Origin: Cyclobacteriaceae bacterium
GTDB lineage: Bacteria; Bacteroidota; Bacteroidia; Cytophagales; Cyclobacteriaceae
Direction of reading: 5' to 3'
Length of the DNA stretch: 64,000 nucleotides
Assembly (NCBI GenBank): GCA_019638275.1
Contig: JAHBUC010000001.1
Location: forward strand, 558,001-622,000
Shown here: piece after piece, positions 15,102-25,900 of the stretch
How positions within the stretch are numbered: the stretch's first letter is position 1
How the letters are laid out: every line of letters starts with the position of its first letter
Notes under the pieces: generated by a model
Databases searched by the model: none
What the model saw: the letters and a program-made list of their open reading frames with translations, nothing else
What the model was told of the DNA's origin: nothing
Translations under genes and position numbers: made by a program

Positions 15102-16505
15102 TCAGGTCGTCTTATCTTTGATCACTACAACACGCATGGGCTTGGTTTTGCGTTGAAGATCCAAACCGATAGAATTCAAGTAAGCTTTAAATTGTTCAAA
15201 CGTGTCATATTTCGAAAATCGAAAATCAAATTTCCAGTGGATTCCGGTTTCGTCAATAAAAGGAGCTTGGTCTTTCTTATTAAGTTTTCCATAGTCATAG
15301 TCCAGGAAGCCGAAATTTGAGCCTAACATCCAGATGACATCACGCATCTCGGCATTCTTAAGCAAGAACGTTTCTTCGCCCAGCTCGCGGAAATGGAAGT
15401 TGCGTTGTTGATCAGTCGACCTGTATTTTGTAAGTAGGTTTTCATTTTGCACAACCAACTTCCAATAGGGCATAAGCCGGGTTTCAACACCTACTTCATA
15501 GTCGAAGCTATCGGCCAGATCAGCTTGCATGGCTTTTTTGATTTTTGCGGCCGAGATATTTTTTGCAGGCAGTGTCAGAGAATAATTGTATCGCTCCTGA
15601 AAGGTTGAGATATCGGAGACCTCCAGGATGGGTTCATGCCAGTATTTTCCATAGGATCTTTTCTGGAGGGGGTTCTTAATTGTATCGGGGAATTCCAATG
15701 TCCGGATGTTGCGTGTCGGAAGCTGGTACCATAGCGTATCGCCATGAGCCATATAAAATAATTTAACCAACTCTACTCCCACCACTTGATGACGATAGGT
15801 ATCTTTACCTGTCAGTTCGCCTGCAGTCACTTTGATATACGGTTGTGCGTAGTTGGGTTGTTTAGGGTTTGTATACTTGACAATAGCCGAGGCACTTATT
15901 GTATCCTGAAAAGCCCGGATAATATTCTGGTTATCCCTAAAAGTAGGCATTGATCTATTGCCAGTTTTTACCACCCGTTTATTGTTGCGTATCAATTCGT
16001 CAATAGCAGGCTTAAGGGCATCTGGATTACTTCCGATCCAGGCAATTCTTCCATCAGCGTCAATCAGGAAAATGTGAGGTATCCCGATTCGCCCGGATGC
16101 CTTAAGCCATTGCTTCTCAAGCGTCTGTTGGGCATCATCCACAACTACATAGAAATTCATTGATTTTTTGTTAATGTATTTCTTAACCTTTTCTATATAG
16201 GAAGGCACCTCATCGTCAGGGGATGAGTTTCGTTCCATCACAAATGCACTGATTACTTCCACGTGAGCCCCGTAGTCTTTCGATAGTTGATTTAGTTTCG
16301 GTATGGCAGCCGCGCACGGTACACACCATGTAGATCCAAATTCTAAAACATATATTTTTTGATTATTCCATTCCTTGATCGGATCACCCTTTAGCCAAGC
16401 AAGTGGGATGAAAGGTGGTGCCGGATCACCAACAGAAAGCTGTTGTTGTGCGAAAGTTGTTGTTAATATCAGCCCGTATAGGCATAGGGTTAGTATTGAA
16501 TTCAT
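15102..16505 (-). CDS. TlpA-family thiol-disulfide protein with C-terminal DUF3738-like domain
   Basis: A 467-residue exported protein. A signal peptide covers residues 1-20. A thioredoxin-fold domain follows (~22-160) with the active-site C-V-P-C at 61-64 after S-T-W. The C-terminal ~250 residues resemble the DUF3738/TIGR03435 domain (segments such as Y-D-T-F-E-Q-F and P-M-R-V-V-V-I). It should act in the periplasm on thiols of exported proteins. It is the last gene of the fecR-susC-susD-tlpA run, 50 bp after susD, which is a common arrangement in Bacteroidota. Confidence 0.85.
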   Translation of the reverse strand: MNSILTLCLYGLILTTTFAQQQLSVGDPAPPFIPLAWLKGDPIKEWNNQKIYVLEFGSTWCVPCAAAIPKLNQLSKDYGAHVEVISAFVMERNSSPDDEVPSYIEKVKKYINKKSMNFYVVVDDAQQTLEKQWLKASGRIGIPHIFLIDADGRIAWIGSNPDALKPAIDELIRNNKRVVKTGNRSMPTFRDNQNIIRAFQDTISASAIVKYTNPKQPNYAQPYIKVTAGELTGKDTYRHQVVGVELVKLFYMAHGDTLWYQLPTRNIRTLEFPDTIKNPLQKRSYGKYWHEPILEVSDISTFQERYNYSLTLPAKNISAAKIKKAMQADLADSFDYEVGVETRLMPYWKLVVQNENLLTKYRSTDQQRNFHFRELGEETFLLKNAEMRDVIWMLGSNFGFLDYDYGKLNKKDQAPFIDETGIHWKFDFRFSKYDTFEQFKAYLNSIGLDLQRKTKPMRVVVIKDKTT

Positions 16506-16555
16506 ATTGAATCAGGATAAGGTTAAAAAAATTTAGGGTTGTTAGCTTCTGCGGA

Positions 16556-17980
16556 TCAATAACCCGTGTTCTGGTCTAGTTGTGGATTTACCAGTATTTC
16601 GGAAAATGGAATGGGGTACAATTGGTCGTGTGATTGCCAATCTGCCTTAGTCGAGCTCAAGATGTCATTGACGCGATCAGTTCGTTTGAGGTCTAACCAA
16701 CGGTGGCCCCACTCTGCGAACAATTCAATTTTTCGTTCTTGCTCGATGGCTTTTACTATTTCCTCTTTGCTCAATTGTGGAATAACATCCATCAGGGCAG
16801 GCAACCCTGCACGTAACCGAATTACGTCAATATCTTCAATAGACTCATTTAATTGGTCGAGTTGCGCCCTGGCTTCTGCCCGTATCAGGTATTGCTCTGC
16901 CAATCTGAGCGCTACGGCATTTTCTATAATCGTGCTACTGGAGTATGTTTTGTACTTGTATGGAAACCACCAGGTACCTGCACCGGATTGATAGGTTCCA
17001 ACCCATGCGTCAAGCCGCTCGTCCCCCGTTTCAAACGATGCGATAAAGGCATCTTGAAGGGATACCCCTGGCGCTCCGGATTGTGTTGGACTGGCGGTCA
17101 AAATAAATAGCCTGGCCTGACCGGTACTTTTCTCTGGAATAACTGGTTGAAGTTGCCAAATGGTTTCTTTGCTTGTTGCCAGAAATACTTGTGTCAAATC
17201 CGTCTGCATCGTAAAATGAATGGATTGGGAAATTACTTTGGAGGCGTATTCCTCTGCTTTCATCCATTCTTTGGTGTAAAGGAATACTCTACTCAGGAGG
17301 GCAGCGGCAGCGAATTTATTGGGTTGGGTGCGTTGATTTCCAGATGAAGCAAAGTCATTTGAAAGCAATTCCTCTGCGTCCAATAAATCATCAATCATAT
17401 GTGCAAATACTTCTTCCTTCTTCATACGTTTCGCGGTTGCATTGATTCGGTAGTCTGATGTTGCGATATAGGGAACATCACCGAAAAGGTTTACCAGATA
17501 GAAATGGCAGAACGCTCGAACAAACTTTGCTTCACCTTCCAGTTGTTTGCGAACCGGATCTGAAAGTCCTTCAGATGCTGGTAATGCTTCCAGCATGGCA
17601 TTGGCGTTATTGATATAGCGGTATGCCTCTTTCCAGAAAACATTCAGCACTACGCTATTTTGTGCCTGCAGTGCAGGGAAGAAGAACTGTTGTTGTTCTG
17701 CATTCAGGGAATGGTTTTGTAACTCATCACTAGATAATCCAGTATACCGTTCCAATTGACCATTGGCAAAGCTTTGCCCAGTGACCATGAGGCTATAGAT
17801 GCCTCTGATTGCAGCAATAGCAGAAGCGTCATTGTTATAGACGCTTGCCGAGACGATCTCCGTTTTTGGAGAATCGATTTCTATAAAATCAGCACACGAA
17901 CTGATTAATAGTCCGAGGGTCACAATAAGCAATATTCTTGTAATCCTGCATTTGAAATGGTTATGTATGATTGCATTCAT
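16556..17980 (-). CDS. susD: SusD/RagB-family outer-membrane lipoprotein
   Basis: A 474-residue protein with a lipoprotein signal (S-S-C-A-D near residue 28), the N-terminal SusD_RagB TPR-like helical region, and the C-terminal motif ending N-P-Q-L-D-Q-N-T-G-Y. SusD proteins cap the SusC channel and capture the substrate outside the cell. It lies 10 bp after susC. The substrate is not evident: no glycoside hydrolase or lyase is adjacent, and the TlpA partner hints at a non-carbohydrate ligand. Confidence 0.93.
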   Translation of the reverse strand: MNAIIHNHFKCRITRILLIVTLGLLISSCADFIEIDSPKTEIVSASVYNNDASAIAAIRGIYSLMVTGQSFANGQLERYTGLSSDELQNHSLNAEQQQFFFPALQAQNSVVLNVFWKEAYRYINNANAMLEALPASEGLSDPVRKQLEGEAKFVRAFCHFYLVNLFGDVPYIATSDYRINATAKRMKKEEVFAHMIDDLLDAEELLSNDFASSGNQRTQPNKFAAAALLSRVFLYTKEWMKAEEYASKVISQSIHFTMQTDLTQVFLATSKETIWQLQPVIPEKSTGQARLFILTASPTQSGAPGVSLQDAFIASFETGDERLDAWVGTYQSGAGTWWFPYKYKTYSSSTIIENAVALRLAEQYLIRAEARAQLDQLNESIEDIDVIRLRAGLPALMDVIPQLSKEEIVKAIEQERKIELFAEWGHRWLDLKRTDRVNDILSSTKADWQSHDQLYPIPFSEILVNPQLDQNTGY

Positions 17981-17990
17981 AATTTTCTTG

Positions 17991-20900
17991 TTAAAGGGTT
18001 AAACGTAAGCCTCCTGTTAACATTCTTAATGGGGGAAGCGTGGTGGCATTTTGTGTTTCCGGATCAAGGCCAATGTATTGGGTAGTGGTTAGCAGGTTTT
18101 GTCCTTGTGCAAATACATTGAGTTTTTGAATTCCGATTGCGGCCAGCCACCTTTCGGGGAGCGACCAAGTAAGGGATACATTTTTCAGGCGCACAAAGGA
18201 TGCATCTGAAATGGCATTGTCAGAAAATTTATTGTTGACATACTGTACACTTCCCGGTCCGAGTAATGAATATTTTTGAATATCCGTAACCTGGCCTGAT
18301 TCCGTCCAGCGCCTTAACACATCGGTAGGTTGATTGGACATGTTACCCGGACTGTCGAATGAGAACAAATAATTGTATCCATCCTGACCTACAAATTGGA
18401 TGAAGAAATCCAGGCGGATGTTTCCAAATGTAATCCCATTGTTGATTCCTCCATAGTATTGTTGAGCAACCTGTTTGATGAAAAGTCCGTCACTGCCGGA
18501 TGAAATGTTTCCATCTCCATTCACATCCTCAAAGGTGTATAATCCAGTCTGGGGATCAACACCTGTTGATTTCAGTGTTCTTTTTGTAAAAATGGATTCC
18601 CCTACTTTGTACAGGTTGTTATAGGCCGGAAAGGATTCAATGTTAGGGAATTCAAGTAGTGTATTGCGGGGGATGGTGAGATTCAGATCGGTCGTCCATG
18701 TAAATTTTCCTCTTTGGAAGTTGGTCGTACTCAAACTGAATTCCCATCCACGATTCTCAACGGTGGCAGGCAAATTGAACTGAACGCTGGACTGTCCGGA
18801 AAGTAGCGGAAGCGGCAGTCCTACCAATTGATCTGTGGCGTGATTATCAAACCAACTGGCTGAAATAAGTGCCTTGTCCTCAAACAATCCAAGCGCGATG
18901 GCTATTTCAAATTTTCTATTCGTCTCCCAGGAATAATCTGGGTTAGAAAGGCGAGTCAGTATCAATCCACTGGTGTTATTATAGGGATAAGTTGTTGACG
19001 AGTAGGTATCGAGGTATTGGTAATTGCCAATCGCATCGCTGCCTGTAACCCCATAACTTGAGCGGAGTTTTCCAAAACTGATCCATCGGGTTAAGGGTTT
19101 AAAAAATTCTTCTTCGGAAAATATCCAGGCAATACCGGCTGCACCAAAATTTCCGAAGCGTTGCCCTGGACCAAAACGACTTGATCCATCCCGTCTACCT
19201 GTAAGGTTAAGAATATACTTACTTTTCCAATCATAATTTACTCGTCCAAACCATGCGATGTACCGGTATTGCGCATGTGCTGCACTTAACACATTTATCG
19301 CAGTTGCTGCGCGTATATTTTCCAACAAGGCATCATTCGTGTAGCCCGTGGCCCGAAGTGTATTCCCTTCCTGAATGGTTTCCTGAAGTGTGCTCCCCAC
19401 AAGTATATTCAGCTGACCTTCTCCAAGTTTCCTGTTATAAGCCAGTTGAGGCTCAACAATCCATGTGTTAACATACCCATCAGCAAATGTGGTGGAACCT
19501 GTTTGACCTGCCAACAATGCTGGATTAATTGCCTTAAGCGGATTGGTTGAAATTTCTTTTGTGGACATCCTGCTGTACCCAAAACTGCTTTTGAGTTTCA
19601 GGTTTTTCAGTATTTCATAACTTAAGGTTAGGTTGGATACAAAATTTTCAATCCGCGTTTGGTAGTCTTTTTGGAGGTTGATCAATGGATTTTGAAAAAA
19701 GGGGTTTTGCCAATTCCAGTTGATGCCACCATTGGAATCATACAAGGATGGTGCATTGGGTGGTAATGTGACGGCTGCACGGGTGAGGTCGCCGGGAAAC
19801 AAGTTGCTGTTGTTAATGGAATAATTAGTCGTAATTAAAGCCGAGAATTTCGAATTATTTGAGTTGTATTGAACGTTCAGGTTTCCGGAAATCCGTTCAA
19901 AGTTTCCGTTACCGGGAAACACCGTGGACTCATTGTAATAACCTGTTCCAAATAGAAAGCGTACCTGTTGGGTTCCACCGGACAAGGAGGCTTGTGCAGT
20001 TGTTGTTGTTGCAGTTCCGCCTAGCAATTTTCGTTGCCAGTCGGTGTATCGTGTTGTGTCGTAGACAAACAGGTCAGGTGCGATAAATTGCAGAAATGTT
20101 GGAATGGGCCATGCGTTGTCATTTTGAAATGCTTCTTTTCGCATTTCTATATATTGGGGTGTATTCAACAACTCGAGGTAGTGGCTGACTTTACCCATTC
20201 CTCTGTTGATTTCCATTTCGATCTTGGCTTGGCCCGGTTTGCCGCGCTTTGTTGTAATCAGTACCACTCCGTTTGCTCCGCGCGAACCATAAATGGCAGT
20301 CGCGTCTGCATCTTTCAGTATTTCGATGCTCTCGATATCTGAAGGATTTATTGAGGCCAATGGATTGCCACCTTGTGTGATTGAGCTAATCGAACTTGAC
20401 AAGAGGGAACTTGGTGTGAAAGGCACACCATCAATGACGTAAAGGGGATCGTTTCCTTCAGCGCGCAAACTATTTCTGCCTCGAATCTGAATGCGAATCG
20501 CGCCCCCAGGAATTCCAGTGAGTGGTTGAATGTAAACGCCTGGCATTCTTCCTTGTAATGCTTGAAGGGGATTGTTTACCGGTTGCCGTTGAATTACTTC
20601 TGCTGTAACCCTGCTGATGTTCCCGGTACGTTCCTGATCTTTCACTTCCCAGTATCCTGCGTTGATGATTACTTCGCTGAGTTTGGTGGCATCTTCGTGC
20701 AATTCGATGTTGATGAGCGTTCGGCCATTGACCGGCACTTCCTGGGGTGCATAGCCGATGAAGGAAAACACCAATATGTCTTTTTCTTCTGCGTTGATGC
20801 TGTAATGACCGTTGGAGTCGGTGGTGGTGCCATTGGTGGTTCCTTTGATCAATACGTTCACACCGGCCATGGGTGTTTGGGTGGACGCTTCAGTGACGGT

Positions 20901-21344
20901 ACCGGTTATCTGCATCCATGAACGCATTGGGGCAGTGCCGTTGGAACCGTTGTGCAAGGATGATTGATCGTCTTCCCGTTCAACCTTAATCTTTTTGAGG
21001 GCAATGGTTGATTCTTTCTCGTGCACGCTATAGCGGATCTTGCGCGGGCCTAGTAAATCCTCCAGCACGTTGCGAAGGGTTTGTTTGTCTATTGATAACG
21101 ATACGTTTGGTTCTTCGTGAAACTGGTTGATGCTGTATGCAAATTTGATATTGGCCGCCCGTTCTATTTCGTGCAGGGCGTTTTCAAAAGACAGATCGGT
21201 TATGGTGATGGACACTTCTCTGTCCAACACCTGGGCATGGTTCGGAAGCGCTAACGCAATTCCGCAGAAGGTGATGGCTATTACAGCCTGAACCGCACCT
21301 ATTTTCATAACTGTCCAAAGTTTTGCGGTAAAACTTTTTTTCAT
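17991..21344 (-). CDS. susC: SusC/RagA TonB-linked outer-membrane transporter with STN domain
   Basis: Read from ATG 21344 it is ~1117 residues; the frame is open to 21425, but M-K-K-S-F-T-A-K-L begins the signal peptide. Order: signal, STN domain (~residues 45-100), carboxypeptidase-like β-sandwich, TonB plug containing P-L-Q-A-L-Q-G-R-M-P-G-V and Y-G-S-R-G-A-N-G-V, then the β-barrel to the C-terminus. The STN domain fits signalling to the FecR protein encoded upstream. A long 5' leader (21345-21581) holds a possible antisense RNA gene. Confidence 0.95.
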   Translation of the reverse strand: MKKSFTAKLWTVMKIGAVQAVIAITFCGIALALPNHAQVLDREVSITITDLSFENALHEIERAANIKFAYSINQFHEEPNVSLSIDKQTLRNVLEDLLGPRKIRYSVHEKESTIALKKIKVEREDDQSSLHNGSNGTAPMRSWMQITGTVTEASTQTPMAGVNVLIKGTTNGTTTDSNGHYSINAEEKDILVFSFIGYAPQEVPVNGRTLINIELHEDATKLSEVIINAGYWEVKDQERTGNISRVTAEVIQRQPVNNPLQALQGRMPGVYIQPLTGIPGGAIRIQIRGRNSLRAEGNDPLYVIDGVPFTPSSLLSSSISSITQGGNPLASINPSDIESIEILKDADATAIYGSRGANGVVLITTKRGKPGQAKIEMEINRGMGKVSHYLELLNTPQYIEMRKEAFQNDNAWPIPTFLQFIAPDLFVYDTTRYTDWQRKLLGGTATTTTAQASLSGGTQQVRFLFGTGYYNESTVFPGNGNFERISGNLNVQYNSNNSKFSALITTNYSINNSNLFPGDLTRAAVTLPPNAPSLYDSNGGINWNWQNPFFQNPLINLQKDYQTRIENFVSNLTLSYEILKNLKLKSSFGYSRMSTKEISTNPLKAINPALLAGQTGSTTFADGYVNTWIVEPQLAYNRKLGEGQLNILVGSTLQETIQEGNTLRATGYTNDALLENIRAATAINVLSAAHAQYRYIAWFGRVNYDWKSKYILNLTGRRDGSSRFGPGQRFGNFGAAGIAWIFSEEEFFKPLTRWISFGKLRSSYGVTGSDAIGNYQYLDTYSSTTYPYNNTSGLILTRLSNPDYSWETNRKFEIAIALGLFEDKALISASWFDNHATDQLVGLPLPLLSGQSSVQFNLPATVENRGWEFSLSTTNFQRGKFTWTTDLNLTIPRNTLLEFPNIESFPAYNNLYKVGESIFTKRTLKSTGVDPQTGLYTFEDVNGDGNISSGSDGLFIKQVAQQYYGGINNGITFGNIRLDFFIQFVGQDGYNYLFSFDSPGNMSNQPTDVLRRWTESGQVTDIQKYSLLGPGSVQYVNNKFSDNAISDASFVRLKNVSLTWSLPERWLAAIGIQKLNVFAQGQNLLTTTQYIGLDPETQNATTLPPLRMLTGGLRLTL

Positions 21345-21383
21345 AACTTGAATTGGTTTTGTTCTGTTTCTGTATTTGAAATA

Positions 21384-21528
21384 AGGCAAAGCTTTCCCGT
21401 GTCCATCTACGGATGGAAATGTCAAGGCCCGGTAGGGGATTGATAAGCGCGGGATTTCGTGGTGCAGGTGAGTAAGACCAGCATCACGGGGGACAGGCGG
21501 GAGTGATCACATCACTCCCGTTTTTTTT
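21384..21528 (+). ncRNA. Candidate antisense RNA to the susC leader
   Basis: On the plus strand, TTG at 21348-21350 stands 20 bp before TGTATTTG (21371-21378), close to the Bacteroidota promoter pattern. Transcription from about 21384 would run ~145 nt to a strong terminator at 21498-21528. The product would be fully complementary to the susC 5' leader. Cis-antisense RNAs between anti-sigma and susC genes are known repressors in Bacteroides (DonS type). The exact start is inferred. Confidence 0.4.
21498..21528 (+). terminator. Plus-strand terminator in the fecR-susC gap
   Basis: Perfect 10-bp stem CGGGAGTGAT (21498-21507) and ATCACTCCCG (21511-21520), loop CAC, followed by eight T residues. 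It faces against the flanking minus-strand genes, so it cannot end their transcript by the usual mechanism. Confidence 0.8.
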
Positions 21529-21581
21529 ATGTCGAGTCAAACCATAGCTTTTCGTTCATAATCTGTAAGGTTTTGTGGTTT

Positions 21582-22547
21582 CTATTTGCATCCCGTACCG
21601 GTCAGGGTTACGGTGCTGTCTTTTATGCTATATTCTACGTTGAGTATTTCGGTCATGAGTTGCAGGGAGCTTTCCAAGGGGCGATCTGTGAAATCAGCAG
21701 TGATCTGGCATCGCTGAATGCTCTTTTCTGATAGCTTGATGGTGATGTCAAACTTTTTCTCCATTCGTGCCAGCACTTCGCGCATTTCCTGGTTGGTGAA
21801 CTGCATGTCGTACTGTGTATTTTTTGTGATGTCTGTGATCTCCGTTTCAGCCGGTGTTTGTTTTTCGAATTCTCCGCTGCTGTGGTAGATGACTTTCTCG
21901 TGCGGCAGCACGTCTATACCAACTTCATCCGTGGTGGAGGACAGGTTGACTTTTCCGGTTAGCACGGTCAGTTCAATGTGTTTCTGCCTGGTGCGCAGGT
22001 TGAAGCTTGTTCCCAGTACTTTCACTTTCATTTCTCCACATTCAATGATGAACGGGCGGTCTGCATCTTTGGCCACTTCGAAGAGGGCATCACCTTCAAA
22101 AATGGCATATCGCAAACCGTTTGCGGGGTTTTCGGCATAGCTGATGTTGCTACCTTCGTGCATCCATACCAAGGAGCCGTCGTTGAGGATGATCTTGTCC
22201 ACACCGTTTTCAGAGGTTACCTCCAGTTGGTAAGGGTTGCCTGCTGAAAAATACCACGCTGCATAGCTTAGTGCGGAGATGATTGCCAAGGCTGCGGCCA
22301 TGCGCACGATCCACTGATCCAAGCGGAGTTTGCGCTTGGGTTTCAGTTTCACTACATCTTCCACACTGGTGAACTTGTCGGTGAGGCGTTGGAAAATCCT
22401 GTCCTCATCCTGTTTGCTCATCTCCAGGTCGGTGTCGTCATCGGTTTTCTGGACTTCGAGCCAGGCTTCGATTTTCACCCGTTCTTGTTCGGTGACTTCA
22501 CCCCGGACGTAGCGTTCCATTAAGCGGTCAAAATCTGATTTCTGCAT
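21582..22547 (-). CDS. fecR: FecR-family anti-sigma factor
   Basis: A 321-residue single-span protein. The N-terminal cytoplasmic ~85 residues include the M-E-R-Y-V-R-G-E-V-T-E motif of Bacteroidota FecR proteins. A membrane span follows at ~92-108, then the periplasmic FecR domain (G-S-L-V-W-M-H-E-G-S-N-I-S-Y ... G-D-A-L-F-E-V-A) and a secretin/STN-like DUF4974 C-terminus. It would hold an ECF sigma factor inactive until signalled by SusC. No sigma gene is adjacent; the only one in the window is at 49900-50463. The next gene, after a 237-bp leader, is susC. Confidence 0.93.
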   Translation of the reverse strand: MQKSDFDRLMERYVRGEVTEQERVKIEAWLEVQKTDDDTDLEMSKQDEDRIFQRLTDKFTSVEDVVKLKPKRKLRLDQWIVRMAAALAIISALSYAAWYFSAGNPYQLEVTSENGVDKIILNDGSLVWMHEGSNISYAENPANGLRYAIFEGDALFEVAKDADRPFIIECGEMKVKVLGTSFNLRTRQKHIELTVLTGKVNLSSTTDEVGIDVLPHEKVIYHSSGEFEKQTPAETEITDITKNTQYDMQFTNQEMREVLARMEKKFDITIKLSEKSIQRCQITADFTDRPLESSLQLMTEILNVEYSIKDSTVTLTGTGCK

Positions 22548-22962
22548 GGGACAACGGTTTTGGGTATCGAGTCTTCTAATTTACGGAGTATGGGGCGCTT
22601 TTAGAAGTTAGTGACGGAGGGAATTGATTTACGTAGGGAATTTGGGAATTTTTTGGGGCAAGTTCCTTCGACACTCTAAGTGCAGGGGTTTGAGTTACGG
22701 GTTGCGGGTTGTGGACGCCAGTTGCCGGTTTCTGGTCTGTTGTGCGACTGCTTCAAGCGACTAGCGTCAAGCTGTATGCTGCGGTTTGAAAATTAATTGA
22801 TTTGGGAATCGGGTTTCGTTCTGTGTGTTACTCCATTTCTTTTGGGTAGCTTTTTGCAAGCTCTTTGAAAAGCTTTGGTTGCCCAGGTGGCTTGAGGGGC
22901 TTGGTAATGTGCTTGAAAGCGGGAGAGGGTTGAGGATCATATTATCCCCAACCCATACTTTT
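22548..22962. other. Gene-free gap between the Tc operon and fecR
   Basis: Only degenerate GGTT/GAGTT-rich intergenic sequence is visible (about 22680-22745) and no credible gene. Promoters for the fecR operon should be in its left-to-right end near 22560-22620, but no clear TAnnTTTG box was found. Confidence 0.5.
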
Positions 22963-25900
22963 TTATCCGATCTTATACTCAATATATAGTATAATATCTT
23001 CTAATTTTTCAACATCAATTGCAGCCACTTGACCAACCGGAGGTGCTGCTGGAGATAAATCACCACCAGCAATTATTGAGATTGTGTGGTCTTTCAGAAT
23101 GCCTGCATTAAATAAATTCCCCAAATCTTTGGCAAACAAATCACCTAATGCCGGGTCTTTTGCAAATCCAGTTTGAGATACCGTATTGATATTGATATTC
23201 ACGCCTGCAGTTGTTTGACCATTTGGTGTGACTAGAAGTAACTTCGATTTGGTAATTTTCAAATCTCGGCCATTCATAAACAATGGGAAATGCTTATTCT
23301 CAATTTTGATCAGTACCGGATTATTAACGGCTTGTTCAGTTAATCTGTGGAAGGCATTCGAGAATTCTTGTCTTAAACTAATCATTCTACGCATTGGAGA
23401 TGAGTTGGACTTTAATAGCGTCTCTATTTCTCCATTCGCTTTTTCCACATTATCCCTAAACAACTCATCATATTCGGCAGTGTAACTCACATGAATGATA
23501 ATGTCATTGATGGTACTGTAATCAAATTGTCTAAAGTTTTTAGGGAGCGATAACTTCCAGGAGCTTATAGCACCTGCACCTTCAAACGGCATATAGCGAT
23601 CGTCCCGGAAATTGAGTTGGAAAACGCCTGCATCGTTTTGAGCTGTACTTGTAGAAATAATGGTTGTTCTTGATTTAGGGAATTCCTTCAATTCTGCAGC
23701 ACCTGATTTTGGTTCCATACGGATCTGACTCCCGGTTAAGGATAAAGTAGCACTCACATTGGTGTAGGGTCCTGTAATGGATGGAATGGTTAGCCGTACC
23801 GATTGAATTTTTCTTCTGTACTGACCTGGATAAAATAAATCAAAGAAAATTTCTGGAATACTGAAATTACATGTACCTGTTTGCTTTAATAGCATGAGTG
23901 CGGCAGGATTTATTTGTGTAAGTGAAAATGCCTGATCGATTTCATTCTTCCTATAGTTGGTTTCTAAATAACGCCTTTCCATGGTTTGTAGGGCCATTTG
24001 TAAACGTTCGCCTGCTAACAGACCCGCTCTGGAAGACTCGAAGTAGCTACCATCAATGAAAATGTTGTTATCATCTCTCTCATAACGATAGGCCTGCTCA
24101 GCTAAACGGGCTATGGATAATGCATTGTTATATGCTTCCTTGAACAAACGCTGCATGGTGGAAGATAACCAGGTATAGAGGCCAAGATTAGAAAACTTCT
24201 CTCCATAGAAATCCATTACATCTTGATTGTGCTGAATATTTTTTTGGTGAATTTTCTCACTTTCAATCAGAATATCTCTTCTGATTTCTGATGCTTTCAG
24301 ATTTTTCTCGGTTTGCTTTAACTCATGTTGTAATAGTTTCTTCTGGTGTTTCCAGCCTTCTGACCTTCTGTCAAAACCTGCCTCTAAACCTGAAGAAGCA
24401 CCAATGTTTTCCATAATTGTTGCAAGAGATGAGGTGGCATTGAAAAATTTTCCGCCCGATTCACCAAGTTCAACGCCACCATATTTCATTGCGAATGGAG
24501 ATCCTAATTGCGGTAAAAGATTTAGAGTTCCCGCTAAAAACCCTAATGCTGCCTCTGTAACCCTTATTTTCGTTACACCATGTCTCATGTCAGATTGTAG
24601 CCTTTCATTATCATTCAATCGTTGGTTAATTAGGTTGTCATAATATCCAATCTGATAATTCAACGATTCAATTCTGTCATTCAGAGCTTTTATTCCTTCT
24701 TCAGCGCTTTTGATTTCCAGTAGTCTGCTCTTCGAAGTCATTTCAAGAATATTCTGCTGTTGTGTCATTCGTAACAGAGACAATTCTTCACCGTTTTTCT
24801 TTTCGATGGCACTCAATAAGGAGGCTCCAAAACTTTGCACAATAGATGTGAATGCTTTTGCTCTTTCAAGGATATAAGCAAAACGGTAGGGTGGAAGGTT
24901 GCCGCTGATAGAATTTAAAATATCATCCAACGAAAGTCCGGCTGCCTTTGCTCTTACCAGCATGCGGGGATCTATTTCAGGAGCAAACAAAGCAAGCTGC
25001 CTTCTTTGTCCTTGAATGTTCATACAATTTCTGATTTTGTACAAACGATCATCTACTCTGTTGTAATAATCCAGCAAATCTTTGTTGCCCGGTACACAGA
25101 AAACAGGAGAAACATGTTTTATAATACTAATTCCAAACGAAGGAATTTTGAACCTGTCTTTTACATAAATGGAATCTTTTTTCCAATCAAGGCCTCTTAT
25201 TGTACCTTTTGCAAAGGCGCCAGTAACTTTATCGTCAACCGTTTTTATACTGACTTCAGGTATATATTTGGACTCAATAGCTTTTATCTGATCTAACTGA
25301 TTTAGATTGATGCCTGCTATAGGCCCAGCATATGAAATTGATTTGGAATATTTTACTTTGGAGGCCACTTTTCTTGAATTTTCAAGAATAGAAACATTTT
25401 CAAAGTAACTCTTTTTCTGCTTTACTTTTTTTCTTGGCGTTCTTACAACGGTATAGCTTTCCAACTCGGCTAAAAATTCGGAACCTTTATTCAATAAAGG
25501 TTGGATATTTTCATAGGTTTTTGGATCCACTTTTCCTTCTCCACATTCGCCAATTTGTGCTGGTCGATCACCCAGAATTTCCTTTGCAATGATGTACAGG
25601 AGGGTTGCTTCATTGATTGATTCCATGGTGTCCTGAGTGAACAACTGATCACCCCAATCCAATAGGTTATCAATGTATTTCATCACAATGCTCTTTTGAT
25701 AAGCACTCATCCTTAGTCGGGCTATTGCATGTGGATTGAATGGATCTTTTTTGTAGACTTCAATTGCGTGCTTGTCATTGAGCTGGTCACGAAGTTTTTG
25801 GGTATCGATTTCCCTGAATTCAAGGTATTGCCAGTTTCTGTCCAGCTCCATTTTCTTCTTTTGCGCTGGTGTAAGGCCGGGGGCGGAAAAATCAATGACT

